A stretch of DNA of 64,000 nucleotides from Bacillus sp. ZZV12-4809 (GTDB taxonomy: Bacteria; Bacillota; Bacilli; Bacillales; Cytobacillaceae). The position numbers were made by a program, and so were the translations under genes. How positions within the stretch are numbered: position 1 is the first letter of the stretch; each line of letters starts with the position of its first letter. Below, in pieces: positions 40,611 to 49,214 of this stretch. Below the pieces are notes generated by a model that did not search any database, was not told the DNA's origin, and worked only from the letters and a program-made list of their open reading frames with translations. The stretch lies in assembly GCF_009849585.1 (NCBI RefSeq), contig NZ_VCRN01000001.1, positions 248,001 to 312,000 of the forward strand, given 5' to 3'.

Positions 40611-41819
40611 TTAAACAGCTGATTCCATCTTAAACGTTCCGTCCATCTTCCTGACGATCTCTTTTCCAATTTCTATGGATGCCGTCGCGGCCGGAGATGG
40701 GGCATTTAAGACATGAATGGAGCGTTTGCCGGGCACAATGAAAAAGTCATCGACTAAAGAGCCATCGTCCTTCAAGGCCTGCGCTCTGACACCGGCCGGT
40801 CCCGGAACAATATCATCCTTTTGGATATCCGGCATTAGCTTCTGGACATTTTTCATGAACAGCTCCTTGGATGCTGAGCGGACCATTTCATCCACTCCCT
40901 CTTTCATGTATTTCTTTGCAAGCTTCCAGAACCCTTTATAGGCCACAACCTCCATCAGATCTGCCACATTCAGGTCCGTCTTTTTGTATCCCTCGCGCTT
41001 AAAGCTAAGGACTGCATTGGGGCCAACATCGACCGTTCCATTAATCATACGGGTAAAATGGACTCCCAGGAAAGGAAAGTTAGGGTTAGGCACAGGATAA
41101 ATCAGGTTTTTGACAAGCGAGCTTTTCTCCGGTTTGAGCATATAATACTCTCCCCTGAATGGCACGATCTTGACATCTGTTCTGAGTCCGGCAAGCTTTG
41201 CAATCCGGTCTGATTGAAGACCGCCGCAGTTTACGTAATAAGCTCCCCTAACCTCTTTCCTGCTGGTCTGAACGATTACTTCCTGAGCATTTTCATCAAT
41301 CGCCAGAACTTTATGGTTCAGCAGAATGTCTCCGCCTTTTTCCGTAATGATCTCAGCCATTTTTTCGGAAACCTGCTTATAGTTAACAATGCCTGCCATT
41401 GGCACATGAATGGCCTTTTTTCCATTCACATGCGGCTCGATTTCATTCAGCTCCTCCTTGTCAATCATGCGGATTCCAAGGCCGTTGTCCAGTCCGCGCT
41501 GATATAAATTGTCGATGAGGGGGAGCTCGAAATCTTCGCTTGCAACAATAACCTTGCCGCAGATATCCACTTCAAGACCATGATTCCGGCAAAATTCTGT
41601 CATGGATTCGCTGCCTTTTTTAGCAAGTTTAGCTTTAAAGCTGCCAGGTTTATAATAAATACCAGAATGGATAACGCCGCTGTTATGGCCCGTCTGGTGG
41701 GCAGCCACATGGCTTTCCTTTTCCAGGATAGCCACTTTTGCAGACGGAAACCGGTTCAGCAGCTCCATTCCTGTTGACAGGCCGACAATGCCCCCGCCAA
41801 TAATGATGTAATCATACAT
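40611..41819 (-). CDS. lhgO: L-2-hydroxyglutarate oxidase
   Basis: A 402-aa FAD enzyme of the DAO superfamily that oxidises L-2-hydroxyglutarate to 2-oxoglutarate and passes electrons to the respiratory chain. The N-terminal FAD motif is DYIIIGGGIVGLSTGMEL. The family signatures HQTGHNSGVIHSGIYYKPGS and FPFLGVHFTRMINGTVDVG are both present, and GPAGVRAQALKDDGSLVDDF lies near the C-terminus. Length agrees with E. coli LhgO (422 aa). It is the last gene of the leftward TAXI-TRAP operon, 18 bp after glcF, and is followed by a terminator. Confidence 0.9.
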   Translation of the reverse strand: MYDYIIIGGGIVGLSTGMELLNRFPSAKVAILEKESHVAAHQTGHNSGVIHSGIYYKPGSFKAKLAKKGSESMTEFCRNHGLEVDICGKVIVASEDFELPLIDNLYQRGLDNGLGIRMIDKEELNEIEPHVNGKKAIHVPMAGIVNYKQVSEKMAEIITEKGGDILLNHKVLAIDENAQEVIVQTSRKEVRGAYYVNCGGLQSDRIAKLAGLRTDVKIVPFRGEYYMLKPEKSSLVKNLIYPVPNPNFPFLGVHFTRMINGTVDVGPNAVLSFKREGYKKTDLNVADLMEVVAYKGFWKLAKKYMKEGVDEMVRSASKELFMKNVQKLMPDIQKDDIVPGPAGVRAQALKDDGSLVDDFFIVPGKRSIHVLNAPSPAATASIEIGKEIVRKMDGTFKMESAV

Positions 41820-41837
41820 GATCCTCCACCCTTTCCC

Positions 41838-43103
41838 TTATTTATGATCAATCCCGCAGGCTTCTGCTAATAATTCAATAATATGAACAACACGGACCTT
41901 GCCTTCAAGCCCTTCCCGTTTGACCCCAAGGCACATCTGCAGATGGCATCCCGGGTTGGACGTGACGATGATGTCCGGGGAGATTTTTTGGACCTGTTCC
42001 ATTTTGCTATCAAGGATTTCCATGGATTCTTCGTAGTGGACAATATTATAAATCCCCGCCGATCCGCAGCACATCTCTCCTTTCGGAAGCGGAACATATG
42101 TAATCCCTGGTATGCTTTCGAGGAGCTGGACGGGATCATCCGCCACCTTCTGCACATTCAGCAAATGGCAGGATGGCTGATAGGTCACAGCCCCTGATAG
42201 TTCCCGGCTGAAGCTGATTCCGAGTTTGTTCAGAATTACACTTACATCCTTATTCTTTTCCGCAAACACCCTGGCACGCTCTGCCCATTCCGGGTCATCA
42301 GCAAGAAGGTGATCATATTCAACAAGCATCGCACCGCAGCCGCCAATCGCATTAACGACAAAGTCAAAGCTCCCTTTTTCAAAGGCCGCGATATTTTCCT
42401 TCGCCAGCTTCCTGGATGTTCCCGAGTCACCGCTATGGTTTTGCAGTGCGCCGCAGCAGGTTTGTTCCTTGATTACCGTAACTTCGCAGCCCGCATGCTT
42501 CAGCAGCTTGATGCTGAGGTCATTGATTTTGGCAAAAAACACATCCATTATGCAGCCTGTAAAAAATGCGACACGGACTTTCAGCTTACGCCCCAGGCTA
42601 TGGGTGCCTGCTCTCAGCTGTTTATTTGGCATTTCCACCGCCGGAGCAATTTCTTCAAAAGCACGCAGCTGTTCGGGAAGAATACTGAGCACCTTGCTTT
42701 TGCGGGCAAACGAATTCAAACCCGCTTGCTGATAGGCCCGAAGTGAAGCTCTCATGGCTGCCAGCAATTTTTTATTCGGCAAGGCCTTCTGCAGCGCCAT
42801 GTTTTCCATGAATGGAGCTGGTGTTTCGTCCGCTTTTACTTCCTTAAATGACTCAAGAATTTTTCCATATTGCACATTGGTTGGACAGGCTGTTTCACAG
42901 GCACGGCAGCCGAGGCATAGCTCCATCGATTCGGTAATTTCATCAATGGTTATCTTCCCTTCGGCCGCCATTTGCACAAGATTAATCCTGCCCCGAGGCG
43001 AGTGCCTTTCCTTCCCCATAGTGGCGTATGTGGGACATGCCGGGAGACAATAACCGCACTGGACGCAATCGAATGTTTCTTTATAGGCAAGCTGGCTAGT
43101 CAT
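41838..43103 (-). CDS. glcF: GlcF-like Fe-S subunit of a 2-hydroxyacid oxidase
   Basis: A 421-aa protein with two [4Fe-4S] ferredoxin motifs (CVQCGYCLPACP near residue 14 and CLGCRACETACP near 63) and two CCG domains (EQTCCGALQNHSG and GEMCCGSAGIYN). This is the electron-transfer subunit that partners FAD-dependent oxidases such as glycolate oxidase GlcD. It overlaps glcD by 8 bp, so the subunits are co-translated, and precedes lhgO by 18 bp. B. subtilis GlcF (YsfD) is 444 aa. The actual substrate may be glycolate, D-lactate or D-2-hydroxyglutarate. Confidence 0.9.
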   Translation of the reverse strand: MTSQLAYKETFDCVQCGYCLPACPTYATMGKERHSPRGRINLVQMAAEGKITIDEITESMELCLGCRACETACPTNVQYGKILESFKEVKADETPAPFMENMALQKALPNKKLLAAMRASLRAYQQAGLNSFARKSKVLSILPEQLRAFEEIAPAVEMPNKQLRAGTHSLGRKLKVRVAFFTGCIMDVFFAKINDLSIKLLKHAGCEVTVIKEQTCCGALQNHSGDSGTSRKLAKENIAAFEKGSFDFVVNAIGGCGAMLVEYDHLLADDPEWAERARVFAEKNKDVSVILNKLGISFSRELSGAVTYQPSCHLLNVQKVADDPVQLLESIPGITYVPLPKGEMCCGSAGIYNIVHYEESMEILDSKMEQVQKISPDIIVTSNPGCHLQMCLGVKREGLEGKVRVVHIIELLAEACGIDHK

Positions 43104-44511
43104 GGATTAACACCAGCTTTTGTCCTTTTGTCTCGGGAAAAATTTTGCCCGGATTCATAATGTTATTCGGATCCCACGCTTTCTTCATTCGTTTCATCAT
43201 GTCGAGTCCCGCTTCTCCCAGCTCCATCTCCATAAATGGCGCTTTCATGGTCCCGATTCCATGCTCGCCTGAGAGAGTTCCTCCCAATTCAATCGCTGCT
43301 GTGAAAATTTCTTCGACTGCTTTTTCTACGCATTTCATTTCTTCCTTATTTGTTTTATCGGTAATAATATTCGGATGCAGATTTCCGTCTCCAGCGTGAC
43401 CGAATACAACTAAGTCAATTTCATATTTTGCTTTGATTTCCTGTAGCCTTCTGAACATTTCAGGAATCTTGCTTCTGGGAATGGTGGCATCTTCGGAAAT
43501 TTTCGTCGGTTTTTTCCTGACGATAGCAGGTGAAACAAGTTTTCTCGCTTTCCATAGGTTTGCGGCAGATTCCCCGTCCCTGGCGATGATTGCTTCCCTG
43601 GCCCCAACTTCCAGGCATACCTGCTTCACCTGCTCGCTTTCATCTCTGATGGCGATTGGATGGCCATCAAGCTCAATCAGGATAATCGCATCTACATCTA
43701 TCGGAAGCCCAATCGGCTGAAACTCTTCCACCGCCTGGATGGAAGCCTGGTCCATGATTTCCATTTTAGAAGGCAGGATGCCGGATGTGAGTACTGCGGA
43801 AATCGCTTTTCCTGCATCAATAATGTCATCAAATATGACCATCATGGTCTGAGTGGCCTGCGGTCTTGGAATCAGCTGGAGGGTCGCTTCTGTAATGATG
43901 CCGAGCGTCCCCTCAGAGCCAACGATCAGTTTTGTCAGATCATAGCCGGTGACGTTTTTGACCGTCCTGCCGCCTGTCCGGATAATGTCACCTTCTGGGG
44001 TGACAACCTCGAGTCCCAGCACATAATCTTTTGTTACTCCGTACTTTAAACCGCGCGGGCCTCCTGCATTTTCAGCAAGGTTCCCTCCGATTGTGGAAAC
44101 ATGGGAGCTGCTCGGGTCTGGGGGATACATCAGTCCATGCCGCTGCGCTTCCCGGTCAATATCGGCTGTAATGACACCTGGAGATACAATCGCAACGGTA
44201 TCCTCCGGGTCGATGATCAGCTTCTCAGTCCACCTGGAAAAGTCAAGCACCATTCCGCCATGAACTGGAAGCGGGCCGCCACTCAGACTCGTTCCTCTGC
44301 CTCTTGGATAGACGGGGATTTTCATTTCATTTGCAAGCCTCACAATGCCTGCCACTTCCTCAGTCGAAACAGGCTGCAGAATGATCTCCGGAATATAGGC
44401 TCCAAATGAACCATCATATGAATAAGAGACCAGGTCTGCCTTTTCAAGCAAAATGCGCTTTTCTGAATCCATGATGCTTTTAAGCCGCTCAACAATCTGT
44501 TCAGTGATCAC
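43096..44511 (-). CDS. glcD: GlcD-like FAD-linked 2-hydroxyacid oxidase
   Basis: A 471-aa flavoprotein of the FAD_binding_4/FAD-oxidase_C type. The PP-loop PRGRGTSLSGGPLPVHGG binds FAD; GGNLAENAGGPRGLKYG and HAGDGNLHPNI are the catalytic-domain signatures, and GTLSGEHGIG is near the end. Family members oxidise glycolate, D-lactate or D-2-hydroxyglutarate. I choose GTG 44511, which has GAAGG 8 bases upstream and gives the usual length (B. subtilis GlcD 470 aa); an in-frame ATG at 44538 would add nine residues. The start overlaps gntR by 11 bp. Given lhgO in the same operon, the D-enantiomer of 2-hydroxyglutarate is a good candidate substrate. Confidence 0.88.
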   Translation of the reverse strand: MITEQIVERLKSIMDSEKRILLEKADLVSYSYDGSFGAYIPEIILQPVSTEEVAGIVRLANEMKIPVYPRGRGTSLSGGPLPVHGGMVLDFSRWTEKLIIDPEDTVAIVSPGVITADIDREAQRHGLMYPPDPSSSHVSTIGGNLAENAGGPRGLKYGVTKDYVLGLEVVTPEGDIIRTGGRTVKNVTGYDLTKLIVGSEGTLGIITEATLQLIPRPQATQTMMVIFDDIIDAGKAISAVLTSGILPSKMEIMDQASIQAVEEFQPIGLPIDVDAIILIELDGHPIAIRDESEQVKQVCLEVGAREAIIARDGESAANLWKARKLVSPAIVRKKPTKISEDATIPRSKIPEMFRRLQEIKAKYEIDLVVFGHAGDGNLHPNIITDKTNKEEMKCVEKAVEEIFTAAIELGGTLSGEHGIGTMKAPFMEMELGEAGLDMMKRMKKAWDPNNIMNPGKIFPETKGQKLVLIHD

Positions 44512-45226
44512 AAGGCACCTTCTTTCTTTCCCCTTCATTCACCTTCAATTTATTTGCCACATTCTCAAGATGCACCCGCATCGCTTTTGCTGCTCGTTCT
44601 TCATCCTGTTCTTTAATAGCTGCATAAATGCTTCTATGCTCCTGATATACCTGTTCGCGCTTTGCCGGAAGGCCTACATTCTTCTTGAGGGAAAAGGCAA
44701 TGGCTTTTCGGTACAGATAATCTATATTTTCCATTACTTGTATCATGAAGCGATTTTTCGTTGCAGCAATCAGGTGTTTATGAAAAGTAACATCTGCCTG
44801 ATCGCCAACCGCTTCAGGGTTGGTCAGCGTGATTTCAAATTGATCGAGCGCTTCCTTCATTTTTTCCAGGTCGTCCTCATCACGACGTAAGGCAGCAATT
44901 GCTGCTGCCTGTGTCTCCATAACCATCCGCATCTCCAATAGCTCAAAAACCTGTTCCACAGAAATGTATTCAATCGCTAACGATCCAAGCATGTCTGCCA
45001 TATTAACTTCTTTGACGAAGCTGCGGCCGCCTTGCCTGGATTCGATAATTCCACTGGCAGATAACACGCTCAATGCTTCTCGAACAGGCGCACGGCTGAC
45101 GCCAAACAGTTTGGCCAGTTCATTCTCGGATGGCATCGGCTTATTTGCCGTGAACCTGCCATCCTTTATCATTTCTTTCAGCTGATCCAGCACCTGGGCC
45201 GAGATTTTTTTTCGTTCGATTTTCAT
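44501..45226 (-). CDS. FadR-type GntR transcriptional regulator
   Basis: A 241-aa regulator. The winged helix (residues 1-75) has KPMPSENELAKLFGVSRAPVREALSVL and ESRQGGRSFV. The all-helical FCD ligand domain (about 85-225) has ARG/His metal-ligand positions in DVTFHKHLIAATKN and EHRSIYAAI. I use ATG 45226 behind AAGGAG; the longer frame begins inside the TRAP gene. It lies between the TRAP permease and glcD genes in one operon. Two TNGTNNNACNA-type sites in the operon promoter are its likely operators. LhgR and DhdR, GntR regulators of 2-hydroxyglutarate oxidation in other bacteria, are possible functional analogues. Confidence 0.88.
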   Translation of the reverse strand: MKIERKKISAQVLDQLKEMIKDGRFTANKPMPSENELAKLFGVSRAPVREALSVLSASGIIESRQGGRSFVKEVNMADMLGSLAIEYISVEQVFELLEMRMVMETQAAAIAALRRDEDDLEKMKEALDQFEITLTNPEAVGDQADVTFHKHLIAATKNRFMIQVMENIDYLYRKAIAFSLKKNVGLPAKREQVYQEHRSIYAAIKEQDEERAAKAMRVHLENVANKLKVNEGERKKVPCDH

Positions 45227-45239
45227 AGCTGTTAGCTCC

Positions 45240-47207
45240 TTATATGGTGATTTCGACTGAACTGCTTTTCTTGACTCTGATGATGTGGAATAAAATCGCG
45301 AACACACAAATACCGAGTCCGGCGATATCTGTAATCATGCCTGGTTTAATGAGCATTAAAGCTCCTGCAAACATCAGGACTCTCTCAACAATCACAAGCT
45401 TGGCATTCAGGTAGTTTCCAAGTGAACTTGCCAGGGCGTAAATGCCAAGTGTGCTTGTGATGACTACAAGCGCTACTGATAAAATAGATACCGTCTCCCC
45501 CTCTGCTGCCTGAAGGAGAATGATAGGATTATAGGCAATCATAAATGGAATGATAAAGCCCGGCAATGAAATTCTAAGCGCTTCCCATGACGTCTGCATC
45601 GCATTGGCCCCTGCCAGTCCCGCTGCGGTATAAGAAGCCAATGCCACCGGAGGCGTGATATTTGATAAAGCACCAAACCAGAACACAAAGAAGTGTGCGG
45701 CAATCGGATGAACGCCTGCTTCTACAAGCGCTGGAGCAGCTGTTACTGCAACCACGATATAAAGAGCTGTCGATGGAAGTCCCATACTTAAAACGATGCA
45801 AGTGATCATGACAACGATTAAAATCAGCCAAAGCTGTCCGCCCGTTAATTCGACAATATTATAAGCTAATGTAGATCCAATTCCCGTCATAGTAACAACG
45901 CAAATGATGATTCCGATGGCGGCACAGGCGATCCCTACTTGAATTGTCCCTCTTCCGCCTTCGATAAATGCCTCAATTGTTTTAGAAATGGTAATTCTTG
46001 ATGATTTATCTTTTGCCAGCCAGCTCGCAATGATGACCGCGCCGATTCCGGCAAATCCGGCAAAAAGGGCTGTTTTCCCCATTAATAGTGTTGTGATAAC
46101 AACGATAATCGGGATAAGGAGAACCCCTCGTTCCTTCAGAATTTTGATAACATCCGGGATATTTTCTTTGCTGATCCCTTTTAGTCCTTGTTTTTTCGCT
46201 TCAATATCAATGGCAAAGATCAAAGCGATATAGTAGAGAAAACTTGGAATGATTGCTGCCAGGATGACCGTCGTATAAGAGATTCCAAGGAACCCGGCCA
46301 TGATGAAGGCCGCAGCCCCCATAATCGGCGGCATGATCATACCGCCAGTAGAAGCAGCTGCTTCTACTGCACCGGCAAACTTAGGCTTAAGTCCAATGGA
46401 TTTCATCAGCGGAATGGTAAAAGCTCCTGTTGTCGCAACATTGGCAACTGCACTTCCGCTCAAAGACCCTGTCAGTGCACTGGAGATGACCGCAACCTGA
46501 GCCGGGCCTCCACGCTTTCTGCCTGCAATGGCAAGGGCGAGATCATTGAAAAGCTGGGTGGCGCCGCTGACAGAGAGGAATGCTCCAAACAGGACGAACA
46601 TGACGATGAACGTGGATGCTGTTGAAAGCGTTAATCCGAGTACACCCTCAGTCGTCATATAAAGACGGTACAGAAGCCGTTCAAGTGAAAAGCCCGCATG
46701 CCCGAAGATCCACGGGAAGTATGTGCCAAACAAGGCATATACCATTGCGCCTCCGCACAGGATGGGGATAAAGATCCCAACTGCCCTTCTTGATGCTTCA
46801 AGGAGGACAATGATTGTAATTGCTCCAAAAATATAGTCAATCATTATCGGCTGGGAGCCCCGGTCCACATGAATCGTTGTATAATTCAGGAGCAGATAGC
46901 CAAGGCCTGCGAGGGCAAGAGCCGCAAATAGGTAGTCAGGTAATGTAAACCTTTTTTGATTGGAAGATTTGCCGGCAGGGTAGTACAAAAAAGTCATTAC
47001 CAGCAGAATACCCAGGAAAATCAGGTTTCTGTATATCTCTTGAATATTGGATAATCCATTGGAATAAATGGCAAAAACAGAAAACAGTACAGCAATGGCG
47101 GCAGCAGCTTTTTTGTATGGCCCCTCAAGCAGGCGCATACCTCCGCCTGCTTCTTTATCCAGATCAGCGGGCTGTACAATGGGTTCGCTTGTTGATTTTG
47201 TCATCAT
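45240..47207 (-). CDS. TRAP transporter fused permease (DctQM type)
   Basis: A 655-aa membrane protein joining the small (DctQ, four spans, about 30-160) and large (DctM, about 12 spans, 165-600) TRAP subunits. Typical motifs are GSLSGSAVANVATTGAFTIPLMK, AAASTGGMIMPPIMGAAAFIM and LSMGLPSTALYIVVAV, as in the TAXI-TRAP fused permease family. Together with the binding protein upstream it makes a complete sodium-driven importer. RBS AAAGGAGG. It is 10 bp downstream of the binding-protein gene and 13 bp before gntR. The substrate is probably the organic acid oxidised by the downstream enzymes. Confidence 0.92.
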   Translation of the reverse strand: MMTKSTSEPIVQPADLDKEAGGGMRLLEGPYKKAAAAIAVLFSVFAIYSNGLSNIQEIYRNLIFLGILLVMTFLYYPAGKSSNQKRFTLPDYLFAALALAGLGYLLLNYTTIHVDRGSQPIMIDYIFGAITIIVLLEASRRAVGIFIPILCGGAMVYALFGTYFPWIFGHAGFSLERLLYRLYMTTEGVLGLTLSTASTFIVMFVLFGAFLSVSGATQLFNDLALAIAGRKRGGPAQVAVISSALTGSLSGSAVANVATTGAFTIPLMKSIGLKPKFAGAVEAAASTGGMIMPPIMGAAAFIMAGFLGISYTTVILAAIIPSFLYYIALIFAIDIEAKKQGLKGISKENIPDVIKILKERGVLLIPIIVVITTLLMGKTALFAGFAGIGAVIIASWLAKDKSSRITISKTIEAFIEGGRGTIQVGIACAAIGIIICVVTMTGIGSTLAYNIVELTGGQLWLILIVVMITCIVLSMGLPSTALYIVVAVTAAPALVEAGVHPIAAHFFVFWFGALSNITPPVALASYTAAGLAGANAMQTSWEALRISLPGFIIPFMIAYNPIILLQAAEGETVSILSVALVVITSTLGIYALASSLGNYLNAKLVIVERVLMFAGALMLIKPGMITDIAGLGICVFAILFHIIRVKKSSSVEITI

Positions 47208-47217
47208 GTTCCCTCCT

Positions 47218-48234
47218 TTATTTCGCTTCCGGCGGTATTAGATTTTCAGGTATATCAAGACCAGCTTCTTTAAAATATCTGTAGGCTCCGGCATGCAAAG
47301 GCACGGATACACCATCAAGGGCGGTTTCAAGAGTCATTTCCTTGGCAGAGCTATGAACCTCATACATTTCATCCAAATTTTCATAGAGGGTTTTGGTTAA
47401 TGTATAGATCGTTTCCTCATCCATTTCCTTCGTTGTGGATAAAAGGTTTGGCTGTGCAATGGTGTTGATATCTTCGTCAATGCGAGGATATGTCCCGCCA
47501 GGAATGACATAGCGGTACCAGCTGTCAGATACTGCATTAATGGCATCCAGCTGCTCATCGGTTACTTCCAAAATCGAAGCTTTTACATTACTTGCATACA
47601 TATCCGTCACTGCAGAAATCGGGATCCCCGCAGGCAGTGAACCTCCATCCAGTCTTCCGTCACGCATCGCGGAAACAGTGTCACTGTAGCCAAGATACTC
47701 AGGAGAAATATCTTTTTTCGTAAGACCGAGGCCTTCCATCATCACGACTGTGGATTGCTCCGTACCGCTTGCCTGCGGCCCTACAGAGAATCGCGTTCCT
47801 TTTATATCGTCGATCGTCCCGCTTTTGATATCATTGTTCATCAGCACAAAATGCTCCACATTCGGCCATAGCATCGAGATCGTTCGGAGATCCTCATAGC
47901 GTTTCCCTTCAAAGGAATCGTCCCCTGCATAGGCTTGTGAAGAAATTAACCCCTGCAGGATAGCTAGCTGCGCTTCCCCTTCACGAAGCAGTTCAATATT
48001 TTCAATAGAGCCGGCTGAAGACTGACCGCTCGCCTGAATTTTTTCATCCTTTAAATGGCTGCTCCAAATATTAGCCATTCCAACCCCTATCGGGTAATAT
48101 GTACCTCCAGTTGATGCAGTCGCAACAGAAACGAACTTTTTATCCTCGTTTTCGGCTGCAGTCCGTACGCCAACAATGACAATGAAAACCAGTGTCAGAA
48201 CCGATATGATAATCTTCCACTTTCTCTTAATCAT
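47218..48234 (-). CDS. TAXI family TRAP solute-binding protein
   Basis: A 338-aa exported binding protein with signal anchor MIKRKWKIIISVLTLVFIVIVG. The name-giving TAXI motif region is VATASTGGTYYPIGVGMANIW, followed by SAGSIENIELLREGEAQLAILQG and RFSVGPQASGTEQST, which mark the TAXI branch of TRAP receptors. I use ATG 48234 behind AGGGAGG; the 48324 frame includes the promoter. First gene of a six-gene operon through lhgO. TAXI receptors studied elsewhere bind 2-oxoglutarate-like dicarboxylates or glutamate, which fits the 2-hydroxyglutarate hypothesis. Confidence 0.9.
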   Translation of the reverse strand: MIKRKWKIIISVLTLVFIVIVGVRTAAENEDKKFVSVATASTGGTYYPIGVGMANIWSSHLKDEKIQASGQSSAGSIENIELLREGEAQLAILQGLISSQAYAGDDSFEGKRYEDLRTISMLWPNVEHFVLMNNDIKSGTIDDIKGTRFSVGPQASGTEQSTVVMMEGLGLTKKDISPEYLGYSDTVSAMRDGRLDGGSLPAGIPISAVTDMYASNVKASILEVTDEQLDAINAVSDSWYRYVIPGGTYPRIDEDINTIAQPNLLSTTKEMDEETIYTLTKTLYENLDEMYEVHSSAKEMTLETALDGVSVPLHAGAYRYFKEAGLDIPENLIPPEAK

Positions 48235-48263
48235 AAAATCCTCCCTTTCCTGCTGAATGTTGA

Positions 48264-48324
48264 ATGTAAGCGTTTTTAAGTTACTTGTATTACAAGTATA
48301 CAAGATTACTTGTTTTGAATTCAA
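48264..48324 (-). promoter_or_regulatory. Operon promoter with two GntR-type operators and a cre
   Basis: On the minus strand, TTGAAT (-35, 48319-48324) and TATACT (-10, 48295-48300) are 18 bases apart. Within the spacer lies ACAAGATTACTTGT (plus-strand 48300-48313), a 5-4-5 inverted repeat. Across the -10 and start region lies ACTTGTATTACAAGT (48283-48297), a perfect 15-base dyad that contains TTGTATTACAA and fits the FadR-type TNGTNNNACNA. ATGTAAGCGTTTTTAA (48264-48279) differs from the cre consensus at one position. This suggests GntR repression plus CcpA control. Confidence 0.75.
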
Positions 48325-48482
48325 ATAAAATTCTGATTTTTCATTATGTTTAGTGAAAATGAATGCCGAATGCCTTGGGAATACTGGGATTTCTGAAATA
48401 AAATAGGAAATTCTACCTTAAGATCGGTCTATTAACCTAGGTTGGCTGGGGGTCGTGCCTTTTTTGTTTAAAGCGTTACGGG

Positions 48483-48632
48483 GTTCGGACTCTGGGGGAG
48501 CGATTTTGACTTTCTCTGTCCGAAGTTGACCAAGGTTCGGACTCTAGCAACGTGATTTCCGCTTATTCTGTCCGAAGTTGACCCAGGTTCAAGACTCTAG
48601 CAATGTGATTTCCGCTTGTTCTGTCCGAAGTG
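48483..48632. repeat. 52-bp tandem repeat array A (about 2.9 copies)
   Basis: Copies begin at 48483, 48535 and 48587. Each unit starts GTTC(GG/AAG)ACTCT and contains GTGATTTCCGCTT and CTGTCCGAAGT. Within a unit TTCGGAC and GTCCGAA are inverted, so each copy can fold. Copies 2 and 3 are nearly identical; copy 1 is more diverged. It lies between the TAXI operon promoter and a broken GNAT gene and has no coding frame. Confidence 0.88.
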
Positions 48633-48700
48633 CCGCCTGTGTACAAATTTTTAAGAAGAAAAAGGCCATTCCCCTTGTTTAATAGGAAATGACCTTTCTG

Positions 48701-49197
48701 CTATATCAGCTTAGCCATATAGTATTCATCAACAAAATTACCGTTTATCATGAGCGAATGTTTTTTGGTGCCTTCAATTTGGAAATCCGCTTTTTGTAGA
48801 GGGCGATACCGGCATGATTATGGATAACGGCTGTAAGCTCCAGCCTGTGGATATCTTGCTCACGCGCCCAGCGGTCAAGCTCTTCAAACAGCATAGTGCC
48901 GCTGCCCTGGCCTCTGTGTTCCTTAAGAATGCCTGCAACGAGATAGACTGAGTGCCTGTTTCTCTTTGCTGCACCGCCGATAGCCATTACGAAGCCGATC
49001 AATCTATTGTTCTGTTCTGCTACAATTATGGCTGAGTGATCTTCTTTTTGGATAGCTTCAATTCTTTTAAATTGCGCTTCAGCTGATGTCTGCCTTTCAC
49101 CGGGCTCAAATAGCATGTAGTCTGAATCGTTTTCTACTTGTGTAATCAGATCTGCCAGGGACTGGGCGTCTGATAGGGTTATGTGGCGGATACTCAT
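48701..49197 (-). pseudogene. GNAT acetyltransferase with C-terminal frameshift
   Basis: The open frame from ATG 49197 gives 149 aa with the GNAT core (VAGILKEHRGQGSGTMLFEEL acetyl-CoA site and LELTAVIHNHAGIALYKK). Directly after LYKK the frame is wrong: adding one A to the run of five A at 48792-48796 gives KADFQIEGTKKHSLM, NFVDEYYMAKLI and a stop at 48701, exactly the usual GNAT C-terminus. A single-base loss in a homopolymer is therefore the best explanation, real or a base-calling error. As read, the product ends SKLKAPKNIRS at 48748. Confidence 0.82.
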
Positions 49198-49214
49198 GCG
49201 GATGACTCCTTTTG

